From the NCBI GenBank assembly GCA_027924645.1, contig BSBN01001807.1, positions 10,186,001-10,250,000 of the forward strand: 64,000 nucleotides of DNA. Direction: 5' to 3'. Shown here piece after piece: positions 48,291-58,748 of the stretch. Position 1 is the first letter of the stretch. Each line of letters opens with the position of its first letter. Position numbers and translations under genes: made by a program. The notes under the pieces are model-generated. The model saw only the letters and a program-made list of their open reading frames with translations, made no database searches and was not told the DNA's origin. The DNA comes from Cunninghamia lanceolata. Taxonomy: Eukaryota > Streptophyta > Pinopsida > Cupressales > Cupressaceae.

Positions 48291-49260
48291 TAAACATTTT
48301 GAAGATGAATTGAAGACAAGTTTGAATGAAATTAATGTCAAGAAACTCTATTTTTGCAGATTTTACTATTTTCCTACGATTTCTTTGTTTAGTATAGCCC
48401 TGTATGGATGTGTTAGGGCCTAAGAGAAATTATAATTGAAAGCTAGTGGAATCTACTTTCTTGTGTTTTAGGTGCCAATAAGGCCAATAAGGACACTGGG
48501 GGCACATTATAAACATAAAAAACTTACATCTTGGGGGGAGGTGCCAATAAGGCCAATAAGGATACTATTTCAGTTGGGTGTGTGTGTGTATGCAAATCCC
48601 ATTTATGGCTGAGAAGCTCTCTATTTACTATTATTCAACTCTCGTTGATAGGAGGTTGGCTCTACAACTATTGCAATTTGTGTATGAAACCTAGATGCCT
48701 ACAAGATCATATATATATGTATGTATGTAAATCCTATTTATGGTCAAGTAGCTCTCTATTTACTATCATTGAACTCTCATTGATAGGAGGTTGGCTCTCT
48801 GACTATTGCAATTCAATCCATTTGTAATGATGCCTCTATCATGTTGAGTTAGAGCCTATCTCTGCATCAAGTTAAAATCATGAATATGACAACACCATAC
48901 AATCCTCATTGGCCTATTAAAATGCACAAAACAATCATACAAGATAGTCATTCATAAAATTACTATACAAAGAGGGTTTATAAGTTGCATTAGGGTTTGT
49001 ATAAATGATCTAATGGATTTATAAGGTTGTCAAACACCAAAATGGATGATTTATATGAGTTTTGGGACTCTCACAGTCCATGTACAACTTGCCCTTTATG
49101 ATTGTTAAAAAGATACATATGGCTATCCAAAAACTGCCCTTTATGACTATCCTAAAACAACATCATGTATATGCTCATAAAAGCCATCAAACTCTGCGAA
49201 TAAACTTGTCATTGGATAAGGAGTGGAAGGATAAAGTCACATTCCCAAAACCTCTTAAAA
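48291..49260. other. Linker between the two large arrays
   Basis: Contains a GGTGCCAATAAGGCCAATAAGGA phrase twice (about 48470 and 48540), and an imperfect duplication of about 137 bp around TCTCTATTTACTAT...GATAGGAGGTTGGCTCT (about 48590-48680 and 48725-48815). No gene is supported. Confidence 0.55.
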
Positions 49261-49349
49261 TCACATGTCTCCCCTTATGAAAACTAGGGTCTTTGCCGAT
49301 ACATTGTTCTGTAAGAGCAAAAACCTTGCTAGGTGCCATATTTTTTGTT

Positions 49350-51425
49350 TTGCTCATCGTGGGGTCGAACGGACTACGCCAACGCGTCGGGGTGGGCGGG
49401 TAAATGCCAGTGAAGGTCTCATTTCATGTGCCAAGCGTCCCAGTCGTTCTGAGCAAGAGGCTACCGGCAAAGTCCCTTAAGATCCCTGAGACCAAAAATG
49501 TGCCAAACTTTGACGGAGCAGTTCTCAGAATTTGTGATAGCTGGGAATGTTGTGTTTGGACCTACAAGTGCACGTGGGGTCTGTCGACAATAACCTCTCT
49601 CATTTTTGGTCAACTCCATTCCGTTTGACCGTGCCTAAATTAAACGCATTGTTGCAAAATGCTTCAATTTGATGCAGTGGAAAGGTGCTAGGTGTGACAT
49701 TTTTCATTCTATAGCTCGTGGGGTCGAACGGACTGTACCAACACATTGGGGTGGGTGGGTAAATGCTATTGGAGGTCTCATTTCATGCGCCAAGCATCCC
49801 AGTCCTTCCGGGCAAGAGGCTATTGACAAAGTCCCTTAAGATCCCTGAGACCAAAAATGCGCCAAACTTTGACGGAATGGTTCTTAGAATTTGTGATAGC
49901 TGGGAATGTTGTGTTTGGACCTACAGGTGCATGTGGGGTCCGTCGATAATAACCTCTCTCATTTTTGGTCAACTCCATTCCGTTTGACCATGTCGAAATC
50001 AAACGCATTGTTGCAAAATACTTGAATTTGATGCAGTGGAAAGGTGCTAGGTGTGACATTTTTCATTCCATAGCTCGTGGGGTCAAATGGACTGCACCAA
50101 TGCGTCGGGGTGGGCGGGTAAATACCAATGGAGGTCTCGTTTTGTGTGCCAAGAGTCCCAGTCGTTCCGAGCAAGAGGCTACCGACAAAGTCCCTTAAGA
50201 TCCCTGAGACCAAAAATGCGCCAAACTTTGACGGAGCAGTTCTCAGAATTCATGACAGCTGGGAATGTTGTGTTTGGACCTACAAGTGCACGTGGGGTCC
50301 GTCGATAATAACCTGTCTCATTTTTGGTCAACTCCATTCCGTTTGACCATGCCAAAATCAAACGCATTGTTGCAAAATGCTTCAATTTGATGCAGTGGAA
50401 AGGTGCTAGGTGTGACATTTTTTATTCCATAGCTCGTGGGGTCGAACGGACTACGCCAACGCGTCGGGGTGGGCGGGTAAATGCCAATGGAGGTCTCGTT
50501 TCATGCGTCAACCGTCCCAGTTGTTCCGGGCAAGAGGCTACCAGCAAAGTCCCTTAAGATCCCTAAGACCAAAAATGCGCCAAACTTTGACGGAGCAGTT
50601 CTTGGAATTCATGATAGCTGGGAATGTTGTGTTTGGACCTACAGGTACACGTGGGGTCTGTCGACAATAACCTCTCTCATTTTTGGTCAACTCCATTCTG
50701 TTTGACCATGCCGAAATCAAACGCATTGTTGCAATATGCTTCAATTTGATGCAGTGGAAAGGTGCTAGGTGTGACATTTTTCATTCCATAGCTCATGGGG
50801 TCAAACGGACTACACCAATGTGTCGGGGTGGGCGGGTAAATGCTATTGGAGGTCTTATTCCATGCGCCAAGCGTCCCAGTCCTTCCGGGCAAGAGGCTAC
50901 CGGCAAAGTCCCTTAAGATCCCTGAGACCAAAAATGCGCCAAACTTTGACGGAGCAGTTGTTAGAATTTGTGATAGTTGGGAATGTTGTGTTTAGACCTA
51001 CAGGTGCACGTGGGGTCCGTCGACAATAACCTCTCTCATTTTTGGTCAACTCCATTCTGTTTGATCGTGCCGAAATCAAACGCATTGTTGCAAAATGCTT
51101 CAATTTGATGCAGTGGATAGGTGCTAGGTGTGACATTTTTCATTCCATAGCTCATGGGGTCAAACAGACTGTGCCAACACATCGGGGTGAGCGGGTAAAT
51201 GCTAGTGGAGGTCTCGTTTTGTGCGCCAAGCTTCCCAGTCATTTCGAGCAAGAGGCTACCGACAAAGTCAAAAGTTGCTAGGATTGAAAGTTTGCATTCC
51301 ACAGGTCCTGGAGTCGAACGGATTATGCCAACACATCGGGGTGGGCGGGTAAATGCTAGGGGAGGTCTCATTTTGTGTGCAAAGCATCGCAGTCATTCCA
51401 AGCTATAAGCTACCGGTAAAGTCAC
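49350..51425 (+). repeat. 359-bp tandem array, left arm of a palindrome
   Basis: Nearly six head-to-tail copies of a 359-bp unit; for example GTCAACTCCATTC(C/T)GTTTGA recurs at about 49607, 49966, 50325, 50684 and 51043. Units are CpG-rich compared with the flanks (CGTCGGGGTGGGCGGGTAAATG). Open frames of 70-84 codons recur on both strands of every unit but are by-products of the repeat. The innermost unit is shortened and has a different middle (51262-51300), which is mirrored in the right arm. Confidence 0.95.
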
Positions 51426-51429
51426 GTTG

Positions 51430-53128
51430 CTGGTAGCTTACAGCTGAGAAGGACTGGGAGCCTTGGCACATAAAATGAGACCTCCCCTAGCATTTACTCG
51501 CCCACCCCGACGTGTTGGCACAATCTATTTAGACCTAGGACCTGTAGAATGCAAAATTTCAATCCTAGCAACTTTTGACTTTGTCGGTAGCTTACAACTC
51601 AGAATGACTAGGACACTTGGCGCACAAAACGAGACCTCCACTGGCATTTACCTGCCCACCCCGACTCGTTGGCGCAGTCCGTTTGACCCCAAGAGCTATG
51701 GAATGAAAAATGTCACACCTAGCACCTTTCTGCTGCATCAAATTGAAGCATTTTGCAACAATGCATTTGATTTCGGCATGGTCAAATGGAATGGAGTTGA
51801 CCAAAAATGAGAGAGGTTATTGTCGACAGACCTCACGTGCACCTGTAGGTCCAAACACAACATTCCTAGCTATCACAAATTTTGAGAACTGCTCTATCAA
51901 AGTTTGGCGCATTTTTGGTCTTAGGGATCTTAAGGGACTTTGCCGGTAGCCTCTTGCCCAGAACGACTGGGACGCTTGGTGCATGAAACGAGACCTCCAC
52001 TGGCATTTACCCGCCCACCCCGACGCGTTGGCATAGTCCGTTCGACTCCACAAGCTATGGAATGAAAAATGTCACACCTAGCACCTTTCCACTGCATCAA
52101 ATTGAAGCATTTTGCAACAATGCGTTTGATTTCGGCACAGTCAAACAGAATGGAGTTGACCAAAAATGAAAGAGGCTATTATTGACAGACCCCACGTGCA
52201 CCTGTAGGTCCAAACACAACATTCCCAGCTGTCACGAATTCTGAGAACTGCTCCGTCAAAGTTTGACGCATTTTTGGTCTCAGGGATCTTAAGGGACTTT
52301 GCCGGTAGCCTCTTGCCTAGAACGACTGGAACGCTTGGCAGACGAAACGAGACCTCCACTGGCATTTACTTACCCACCCCGACACGTTGGCACAGTCCGT
52401 TCGACCCCATGAGCTATGGAATGAACAATGTCACACCTACCACCTTTCCACTGCATCAAATTGAAGCATTTTGCAACAATGCGTTTGATTTCGGCACGGT
52501 CAAACGGAATGGAGTTGACCAAAAATGAGAGAGGTTATTGTCGATGGACCCCATGTGCACCTGTAGGTCCAAACACAACATTCCCAGTTGTCACAAATTT
52601 TGAGAACTCCTCCGTCAAAGTTTGGCGCATTTTTGGTCTCAGAGATCTTAAGGGACTTTGCCGGTAGCCTCTTGCTTGGAATGACTGGGATGCTTGGCGG
52701 ACAAAACGAGACCTCCACTGGCATTTACCCGCCCACCCCGACGCGTTGGCACAGTCCGTTCGACCCCACGAGTTATGGAATGAAAAATGTCACACCTAGC
52801 ACCTTTCCACTGCATCAAATTGAAGCATTTTGCAACAATGCGTTTGATTTCGGCATGGTCAAACAGAATGGATTTGACCAAAAATGAGAGAGGTTATTGT
52901 CGACAGACCCCACGTACACCTGTAGGTCCAAACACAACATTCCCAGTTGTCACGAATTTTGAGAACTGCTCCGTCAAAGTTTGGCGCATTTTTGGTCTCA
53001 GGGATCTTAAGGGACTTTGCAGGTAGCCTCTTGCCTGAAATGACTGGGACGCTTGGCACACAAAACGAGACCTCTACTGGCATTTACCCGCCCACCCCGA
53101 TGCGTTGGCGCAGTCCGTTCGACCCCAC
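51430..53128 (-). repeat. 359-bp tandem array, right arm of the palindrome
   Basis: Inverted copies of the same unit, nearly five, with the same 359-bp spacing (for example minus-strand starts near 51804, 52163, 52522 and 52881). The arms meet at about 51425-51430 with almost no spacer. The shortened innermost unit is shared by both arms, and the outer edges match too (CTCATCGTGGGGTCGAACGG), so the palindrome arose by inverted duplication of an existing array. Confidence 0.95.
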
Positions 53129-53219
53129 GATGAGAAAAATAAAAATATTATTCTAGTTGACACATTCTCAATCATTGACATGGATGTTATCTTAGTACCA
53201 TTCCTTTAGGCACAATATG

Positions 53220-53840
53220 AGCTTCCAAGGGAAGGCGCAATTGTGAGGTTGGAGATAATGAAAAGTGCACCTCATTCAAAATCATGTTTTACTTGTCTTC
53301 AATGATGATTCCTTGATTCAACTTAATCCTTTGATAATACGTTTTAACCTCCTTGTCAAAGCGCACTTTCAAGGTTGCTTGAGCAAGAGCTAGCGCCTCA
53401 ACATCTAGGCGCACTTTTGGTGTTCTAGAAGCATGAACTAGCAACTCAAATAGTAAGGCACTCATTCTAGGTTGTTTGTTCAATAATTGGCGCCTTGTAT
53501 TCTTTGGACATTCTTTCAACTTGTGGAGACAACCTCAACTTGCAAGATCAATTCATCATCAAGGTGCATATCCAAAGTCATAGAGATATGAAGTGGTGCC
53601 TCACTGATCTAGGTGCACATTTGATGGTGTAGAGAGGTAGATGTGCGCCCAAGTCATCATTTGATGCCTTCAATAACTATAAACTCCTTTGATGATGTAT
53701 TTTATCCTTCCAATTCAATATCTAGCCTTAGGTGCACATTTTAGGTTGATCAATCATAATCTAGCGCCCTAAGTACCAAGGCGCACTTTTAGGTTAGTTT
53801 GATCAAGGATTAACGTCTTCACTTCTAGGCGCAAGTTTGG
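53220..53840 (+). repeat. GGCGC-box cluster 1
   Basis: About a dozen AAGGCGCA / TAGGCGCA / GGCGCC boxes and near variants (AGGTGCA) in 620 bp of AT-rich DNA, often followed by CTTTT(A/G)GG. Same motif as cluster 2. A minus-strand frame at 53289-53519 is open for 76 codons but shows no known domain. Confidence 0.7.
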
Positions 53841-53999
53841 AGTTGAAATACATCAAAATAACAAGTTTCTTCATCACTTCATATTGTCACATGTAAGCCA
53901 TGTATGTGAAGATGTAAACATAGTATTGGTGACATGAGCAACACTACTACATATTCTTAAGTGTTGTAAATATGCATCTTCTTATTTAATCATGTGTTG

Positions 54000-54332
54000 T
54001 AAATGAAGGAATGCAATGATTGCAATATGTGCACAAAACGGAATTTTTGATAAGGATTGAAAGGAAATGTTAAGAAAATGCAATTGGTGGGTGTAAATCC
54101 AAAGTGTGGAAGCATAGACAAGGCATGTGAACAGTTTGGCATGACACCTCAAAGAGATGCTATCTCATGGAATGCAATGATTGCAGGATATACACAAAAT
54201 GGATTTTTTGAAAAGGCTTTAGAATCTTTGAAGCAAATACAATTGGAACGTTTAAAACCAAATTCCATAACCTTTGCAAGCATTCTCCCTACTTGTGCCA
54301 AATTAGGATCTTATATATACATATATGCATAA
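54000..54332 (+). pseudogene. PPR gene fragment captured in F
   Basis: The plus-strand frame reads parts of two pentatricopeptide repeats of the plant PLS type. A decayed first copy (about 54006-54100) has 'NAMIAICAQNG' and a stop. A better one (54105-54320) has 'CGSIDKACEQF', 'RDAISWNAMIAGYTQNG', 'KALESLKQIQLERLKPNSIT' and 'ILPTCAKLG'. Whole PPR proteins carry ten or more repeats and edit or process organellar RNA; this 90-codon piece cannot do that. Its presence inside F indicates capture of a host gene fragment or insertion next to one. Confidence 0.8.
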
Positions 54333-54339
54333 TGTCATG

Positions 54340-55260
54340 AAAATAATTTGTATAGTGTATATATCAAGCCATATAGGCATGTACAAATAAAATCATATGG
54401 GTATATACAATGATATACATCGATAACATACAAAAGTATGTTTACAAAGCCAAATAGGCATATGTAACAAAATGTCCCAAAATCAAATCTCCTATGGATT
54501 GCTATCAAATAATATATGGCTCTTGCTAGGCCATGAAGATGGTGAACCAGTCAATGACTCATCCTCTATCGCTCATCGACTAGACCTCCTCGATAGAGAT
54601 TTTTGAATTTCCACCTATTAATACAATCAAACAACGTGCACATTAATATAGAATTTAATATTCAAAATATATAACATGACATAAGTAATCAATCACTTAC
54701 CGCTAATTGGTGATCCCTCTTGATCATTTGTTGTCTCTCTTCTTCTGTAGAGCTGGATGGGTAGGGGAGGTGACGTCCTGTGAGAAGCATGAACAAGCAA
54801 ATTTAAGTAAATCCCAATTCTTTGCCAACGGACACTTTGCAACGTCCATATCGCTACTACAAAACAGATATCCGTTTTATTATGTACATTTGGATTCTAG
54901 ACTAGGGATTCATTTTATTATTCTATAAACTTGTGAATTACCATCTAATTTGAATGTTTACACACTAATCCACAAAGGTATCAACTTAATAAAGCTGTGG
55001 ATATAAGCCATTATTTGATTTGAGTAATCTTACTTTGGACACATTTGTGAATAGGATGAACTAAATGCTGAATGTACTGCTCTAAGGCTTGGCATCTTTG
55101 CTCAGCTCTGATTCTACCTTCTGTCTCTTGTCATATAATAGCTCGAGCATTATCAATTGAATCCTAAAGCTCTTCTTCTACTTGCATTCCAGTTAAAGGA
55201 CCCAGATTGATTGTATTTAATGCATTTAATAAATTTTCCAAAATTTTAAATTTAAAACAA
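54340..55260 (-). pseudogene. Possible decayed two-exon coiled-coil fragment
   Basis: On the minus strand, about 55040-55215 reads a Glu/Arg/Gln-rich helix ('ETEGRIRAEQRCQALEQYIQHL'-like, here noted by its parts) and about 54710-54810 reads 'SSSTEEERQQMIKRDHQLA'. The intervening AT-rich DNA could be an intron; it holds another palindromic box, AAAACAGATATCCGTTTTA, near 54861. Such coils occur in plant En/Spm-associated proteins, but this is weak evidence. Confidence 0.3.
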
Positions 55261-55264
55261 ACTC

Positions 55265-57690
55265 TTCATATATACAGATAGGCGCTTAAATTGGGGGACG
55301 AAGGCATGAATATGTGCCTTGTATCTAAGACATCTAGGCGCTGAAATCAAACTATCTTGGTGGCAAAATGCGCCTAGGTCTTTGGACTGATCTTTAACAT
55401 TTTTATAGTTCTATCTCACATTCAACCCCTCAACTCAAGAAGTCTCCTTATTTCTATGCATTCACTCTATGACTTCAAGCTGCTTTGATGGTTATGTGCC
55501 AAGGGTCTTTGTCTTTCTTGCGAGATTCTAATACTTCCAAACACTTGCTAATAACTTCAAGAGTCTTATTATCCCTTAGGTGCTTATGTTGACTTCAAAG
55601 CAACTTACTTACCCTCAACTCAAGGCGCCATTTAAGATAGACTTAGACCCCATCTCACCTCAAGGCGCTACTTTGGAGATCACTTAGGAGTTTGAAAATT
55701 GTGCCTTGATCTTACATAGGTGTTCACTTCTTTTTTACATCCATGCTTCTTTAAAAGATTGATGAATTACTTCTTCAATGTTAAGCGCCCACCTTTTTTT
55801 TTGACATGCATTGAGGTTTTCTTCAAGGCGCCTACTTGAGTGTATCCATAGTTGAATGGGCGCCTAACACATTTTGAGTTATTTTAAGCATTATGATGAT
55901 TTCAATCCAAGGTATGATGATCATACTACATCATTATCATGTCCCTTTTGTAAGGCGCTCATTAGAGAGCTTCAGGTATGTTATAGCGCCTTAATGCACT
56001 TAGCTCATTTCTTATTCCTCAAATGATTTTCTTTTCATGTCAAACCTTCATTCTCTCCTCCAAGATGTATTAAGATAACAATCCTCCAAACAAGGGAATG
56101 TCATGCTCATTGTATTAAGGGCACCCAAACTCATTATATTCATCAATACCTTCCTTGGGTGGTATCAAGGTCACTCTTGGCATACTTGAGCGAAGCGAAG
56201 TGTTCATTCCAAATTGTATAGGAAGAATCCCAACATGTTCTCTTCAAGGCGCAAAAACTCATCTCTGGCCTTAAATTTGGTCATTTTGTTGGTTTAAATC
56301 AATTGGAAGTCTTCTATCATCCAAGTGCCTATGTTATGATGCCAATTGTCCCTTGGGCACTAAAATTGAATTCCTACCTCACCATGTACTTCAAGGCGCA
56401 AAGTGGAGGTCACTCCAGAGGAAATTGGCGCCCATTTAACAAATTCGTTTTAGGCGCTAAAAATGAGTAGTTTAGATGCAAAAATGTGTCTTACCTCTTT
56501 CTTTCTAATTTTGTCATCTTGTTCCTCCTTACTCAGTGAATGAGTGCATAGAGGACTTCTTGATCAATAGCCCTTTAATATTAGGTGCCCACCTTAGATT
56601 TGTTTACAATGAAATTACCATAGGTGCCAAATTAGGTGAAGGCTTATACATTGGGCGCTAAGGATGGTAGGCGCTAAGGATGGAGCTTCAAGTACCAATA
56701 GGCGCTATATCTTCAACTTATAACAAATACCATCTCACCTAAGGCACACTTCCCTCATTTTTGGATTGATGTCTCCAGGGCGCTTATGAAGTTCCCTTCA
56801 AATACTTTTCATCCATTATCACTCAAAGGATCCTTCACAGTGCTTGGTCAAGGCGCCAACTTGGAGTGCTCTGAATAGGACATGCCACTCAAGATAAATA
56901 GGTGTGAAATGGCGCCTTGACTTGCATAGTTTCTTACTCCACAATTTTGTCCCTAACATTATTGACCAACTTGTTTCATGCCTACTTGATGTTGGGCGCT
57001 TTACTTGGGACATGCTAGATTTCCACATTTTGTATTCTCATCACCTAGGTGCCAGCATTAGATGGAAGGGTCAAGAAAATGCATCTTACATGTTTGAATG
57101 AAGGGCGCCTAAAACATTTTGTTCTTTTCCTTATTCAATTTTCATTTCTTGAGGTCCTTAATCAGCTTTCCAATCAAGGCGCAATTTGATGCTCAAAGTG
57201 ATTAACATTCTTTCTACAACATAGATCATCCTTCTTATGGCGCCATCAAAACTATATGGATGAGACTTAACTCTAACTCGAGCGCCCCCTAAAGACTTGT
57301 GAGTCTAGGCGCCAATTTGAGTTTGATTTGATGACTAAGGGCGCCAAATTCACTGATCAAGGTACACCACTTCCTAGGCGCTCATTCTATGCTAAGAATA
57401 TCATCCTCCACTCCATACACCTCTTAGGCGCTACTTTGGATGATTTCAATCCCTTCCACAAGGCAATCTTCTTTCACAGGGCACTATATTCTAGGGTTTA
57501 AAACATCCATTCTATGTTTAAGGCACAAATTTGGGATCTAACAGATGATAGAATATGCCTTGATTCCTTTTGATGCTTTTCAAACATTTCCAAGCTTATT
57601 GTTAGGCACAAAAGGGGACCTCTGAATATTTGTTATGTCCTCCGTTAAGCCAGGCGCCCTTTGGTGATTCTATTAGTGCAAAACAACGTC
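55265..57690 (+). repeat. GGCGC-box cluster 2 (2.4 kb)
   Basis: About thirty GGCGC pentamers, mostly in one orientation within (C/T)(A/T)AGGCGC(N)A(A/C)TTTGG-like 15-mers. Copies occur at about 55281, 55624, 55661, 55827, 56249, 56394, 56670, 56850, 57177, 57308 and 57428, on average one per 80 bp. Base composition would predict about one. No ORF explains the spacing. Function unknown. Confidence 0.85.
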
Positions 57691-58125
57691 TAACACTACT
57701 GAGCCATTTGCTCGCAAAACTTTCCTAGTTCAAGTCATTCAAAGGTCAAAGCATTCATTCCTAGTAGAGGGCCATTTGAAAAAACATCATCCAGATCCCA
57801 ATGCAAAGCATTGGAATTCAAAAAAAGGGGGGTCCCTATTCCTAATGGGGTGATGTGTGATTTGGCCACAACACATACTTGATAAGAGCCCATACTTTTT
57901 ACAAGGAGCCACCAATTTTTAACTAAATATTCCATTAGAAATGGATAAAAAAATGTTCCCCCAAATGAGGAAACTAGATTGTTAATTAGAATTCTGTGTG
58001 TAATGTGATATGAAACAATAGATACACCTATAAATGACCAACTAACTTTAACTTCTTGTATTATTGCCTCGATGTTTCAAATATGTTGCTTCTCTTCATC
58101 CAAAACCAATGGTACAAAATTTTTC
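57691..58125. other. F right arm spacer
   Basis: An open minus-strand frame of 66 codons (57735-57935) has protein-like composition but no recognised motif. Otherwise AT-rich. Confidence 0.3.
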
Positions 58126-58138
58126 ATGGATCAAGGAA

Positions 58139-58245
58139 ACGGATAGAACGGATATCCGTTTTGAAAACGGATATCCGTTTTGAAAATGGATATCCGTCGG
58201 TTTTGAAAATGGATATCCGTTTTGGAAACGGATATCCGTTTTGAG
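58139..58245. repeat. Palindromic GGATATCC boxes, right end of F
   Basis: Five consecutive GGATATCCGT boxes in a (G)AAAACGGATATCCGTTTT context, spaced about 18-25 bp, 500-600 bp inside the right terminus. They match the boxes near the left terminus. Confidence 0.92.
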
Positions 58246-58726
58246 TTGCTTTTAAAAAAAAAAATTTTGAATTTTGATTTTTTTTAATCGAGTTAGGTTG
58301 GCTGGAAAATTACTTTTTATTTTTTTTTAAAAGTCACAGTAAAAAAATCATAACTAATTATTTTATTGGAAAAAATTTTCAAATAAATATGCATCACATC
58401 CGAACATGAGTCCTCTACTTATTTTGAAAGTTTAAAAAAAAAAAAATTTTTTTTACTCATAGTTAGGTTGGCTGGACAGACACCCACTTTTTATTTTTTT
58501 CTGAAAAATTTAATAGCTGTTCTTTGAAATATTCAATTTTCACTAAGTAAATTTAGTTTTTTTTTAAAAAAAATAGTAGCCTATAAACTAGATTCAATTC
58601 TCTACAAATTTCGTTCTTACATCTTTTTCAAATTGTGTAGATAATCCATTCAAATTTTCACATGAACTTGATAAATTCTGATTTTCTGTATTTTCATTGC
58701 CACTTAGAGGTATAGTTTGGCCCATC
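58246..58726. other. F right subterminal region
   Basis: AT-rich. A phrase GAGTTAGGTTGGCTGGA / TAGTTAGGTTGGCTGGA occurs twice (about 58290 and 58462), each followed by poly-A/T-rich sequence, marking a diverged duplication of about 170 bp. Confidence 0.5.
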
Positions 58727-58748
58727 ATGATCCTGCACATACCCACCA

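Larger units (their letters stand above)
43289..58744. mobile_element. Insertion F: 15.5-kb TIR-bounded composite element
   Basis: Ends are inverted copies of GGGTATGTGCAGGATCAT (43289-43306 and 58727-58744). Homology then continues imperfectly for about 40-50 bp (GGGCCAAAC and AGTGGCAAT shared). ACCA occurs on both sides (43285-43288, 58745-58748) as a likely 4-bp target duplication. The flanks are adjacent codons of the copia pol, proving insertion. Internal parts, left to right: palindromic GGATATCC boxes, 45-bp repeats, decayed acidic coding piece, telomere-like array, 359-bp palindromic array, GGCGC cluster 1, PPR fragment, decayed coiled-coil piece, GGCGC cluster 2, more GGATATCC boxes. 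No transposase was identified. The superfamily is unknown; CACTA-like, Sola-like or a Pack-type carrier are possible. Some internal blocks may be later insertions. Confidence 0.8.

Noticed and set aside
49404..53083. More than twenty overlapping ORFs of 66-115 codons on both strands
   Set aside because: They recur every 359 bp on both strands and are by-products of the tandem unit; no start context, no domain.
43289..58744. Assignment of F to hAT, Mutator or Helitron
   Set aside because: Flanks show no 8- or 9-bp duplication, and Helitrons lack terminal inverted repeats and target duplications.
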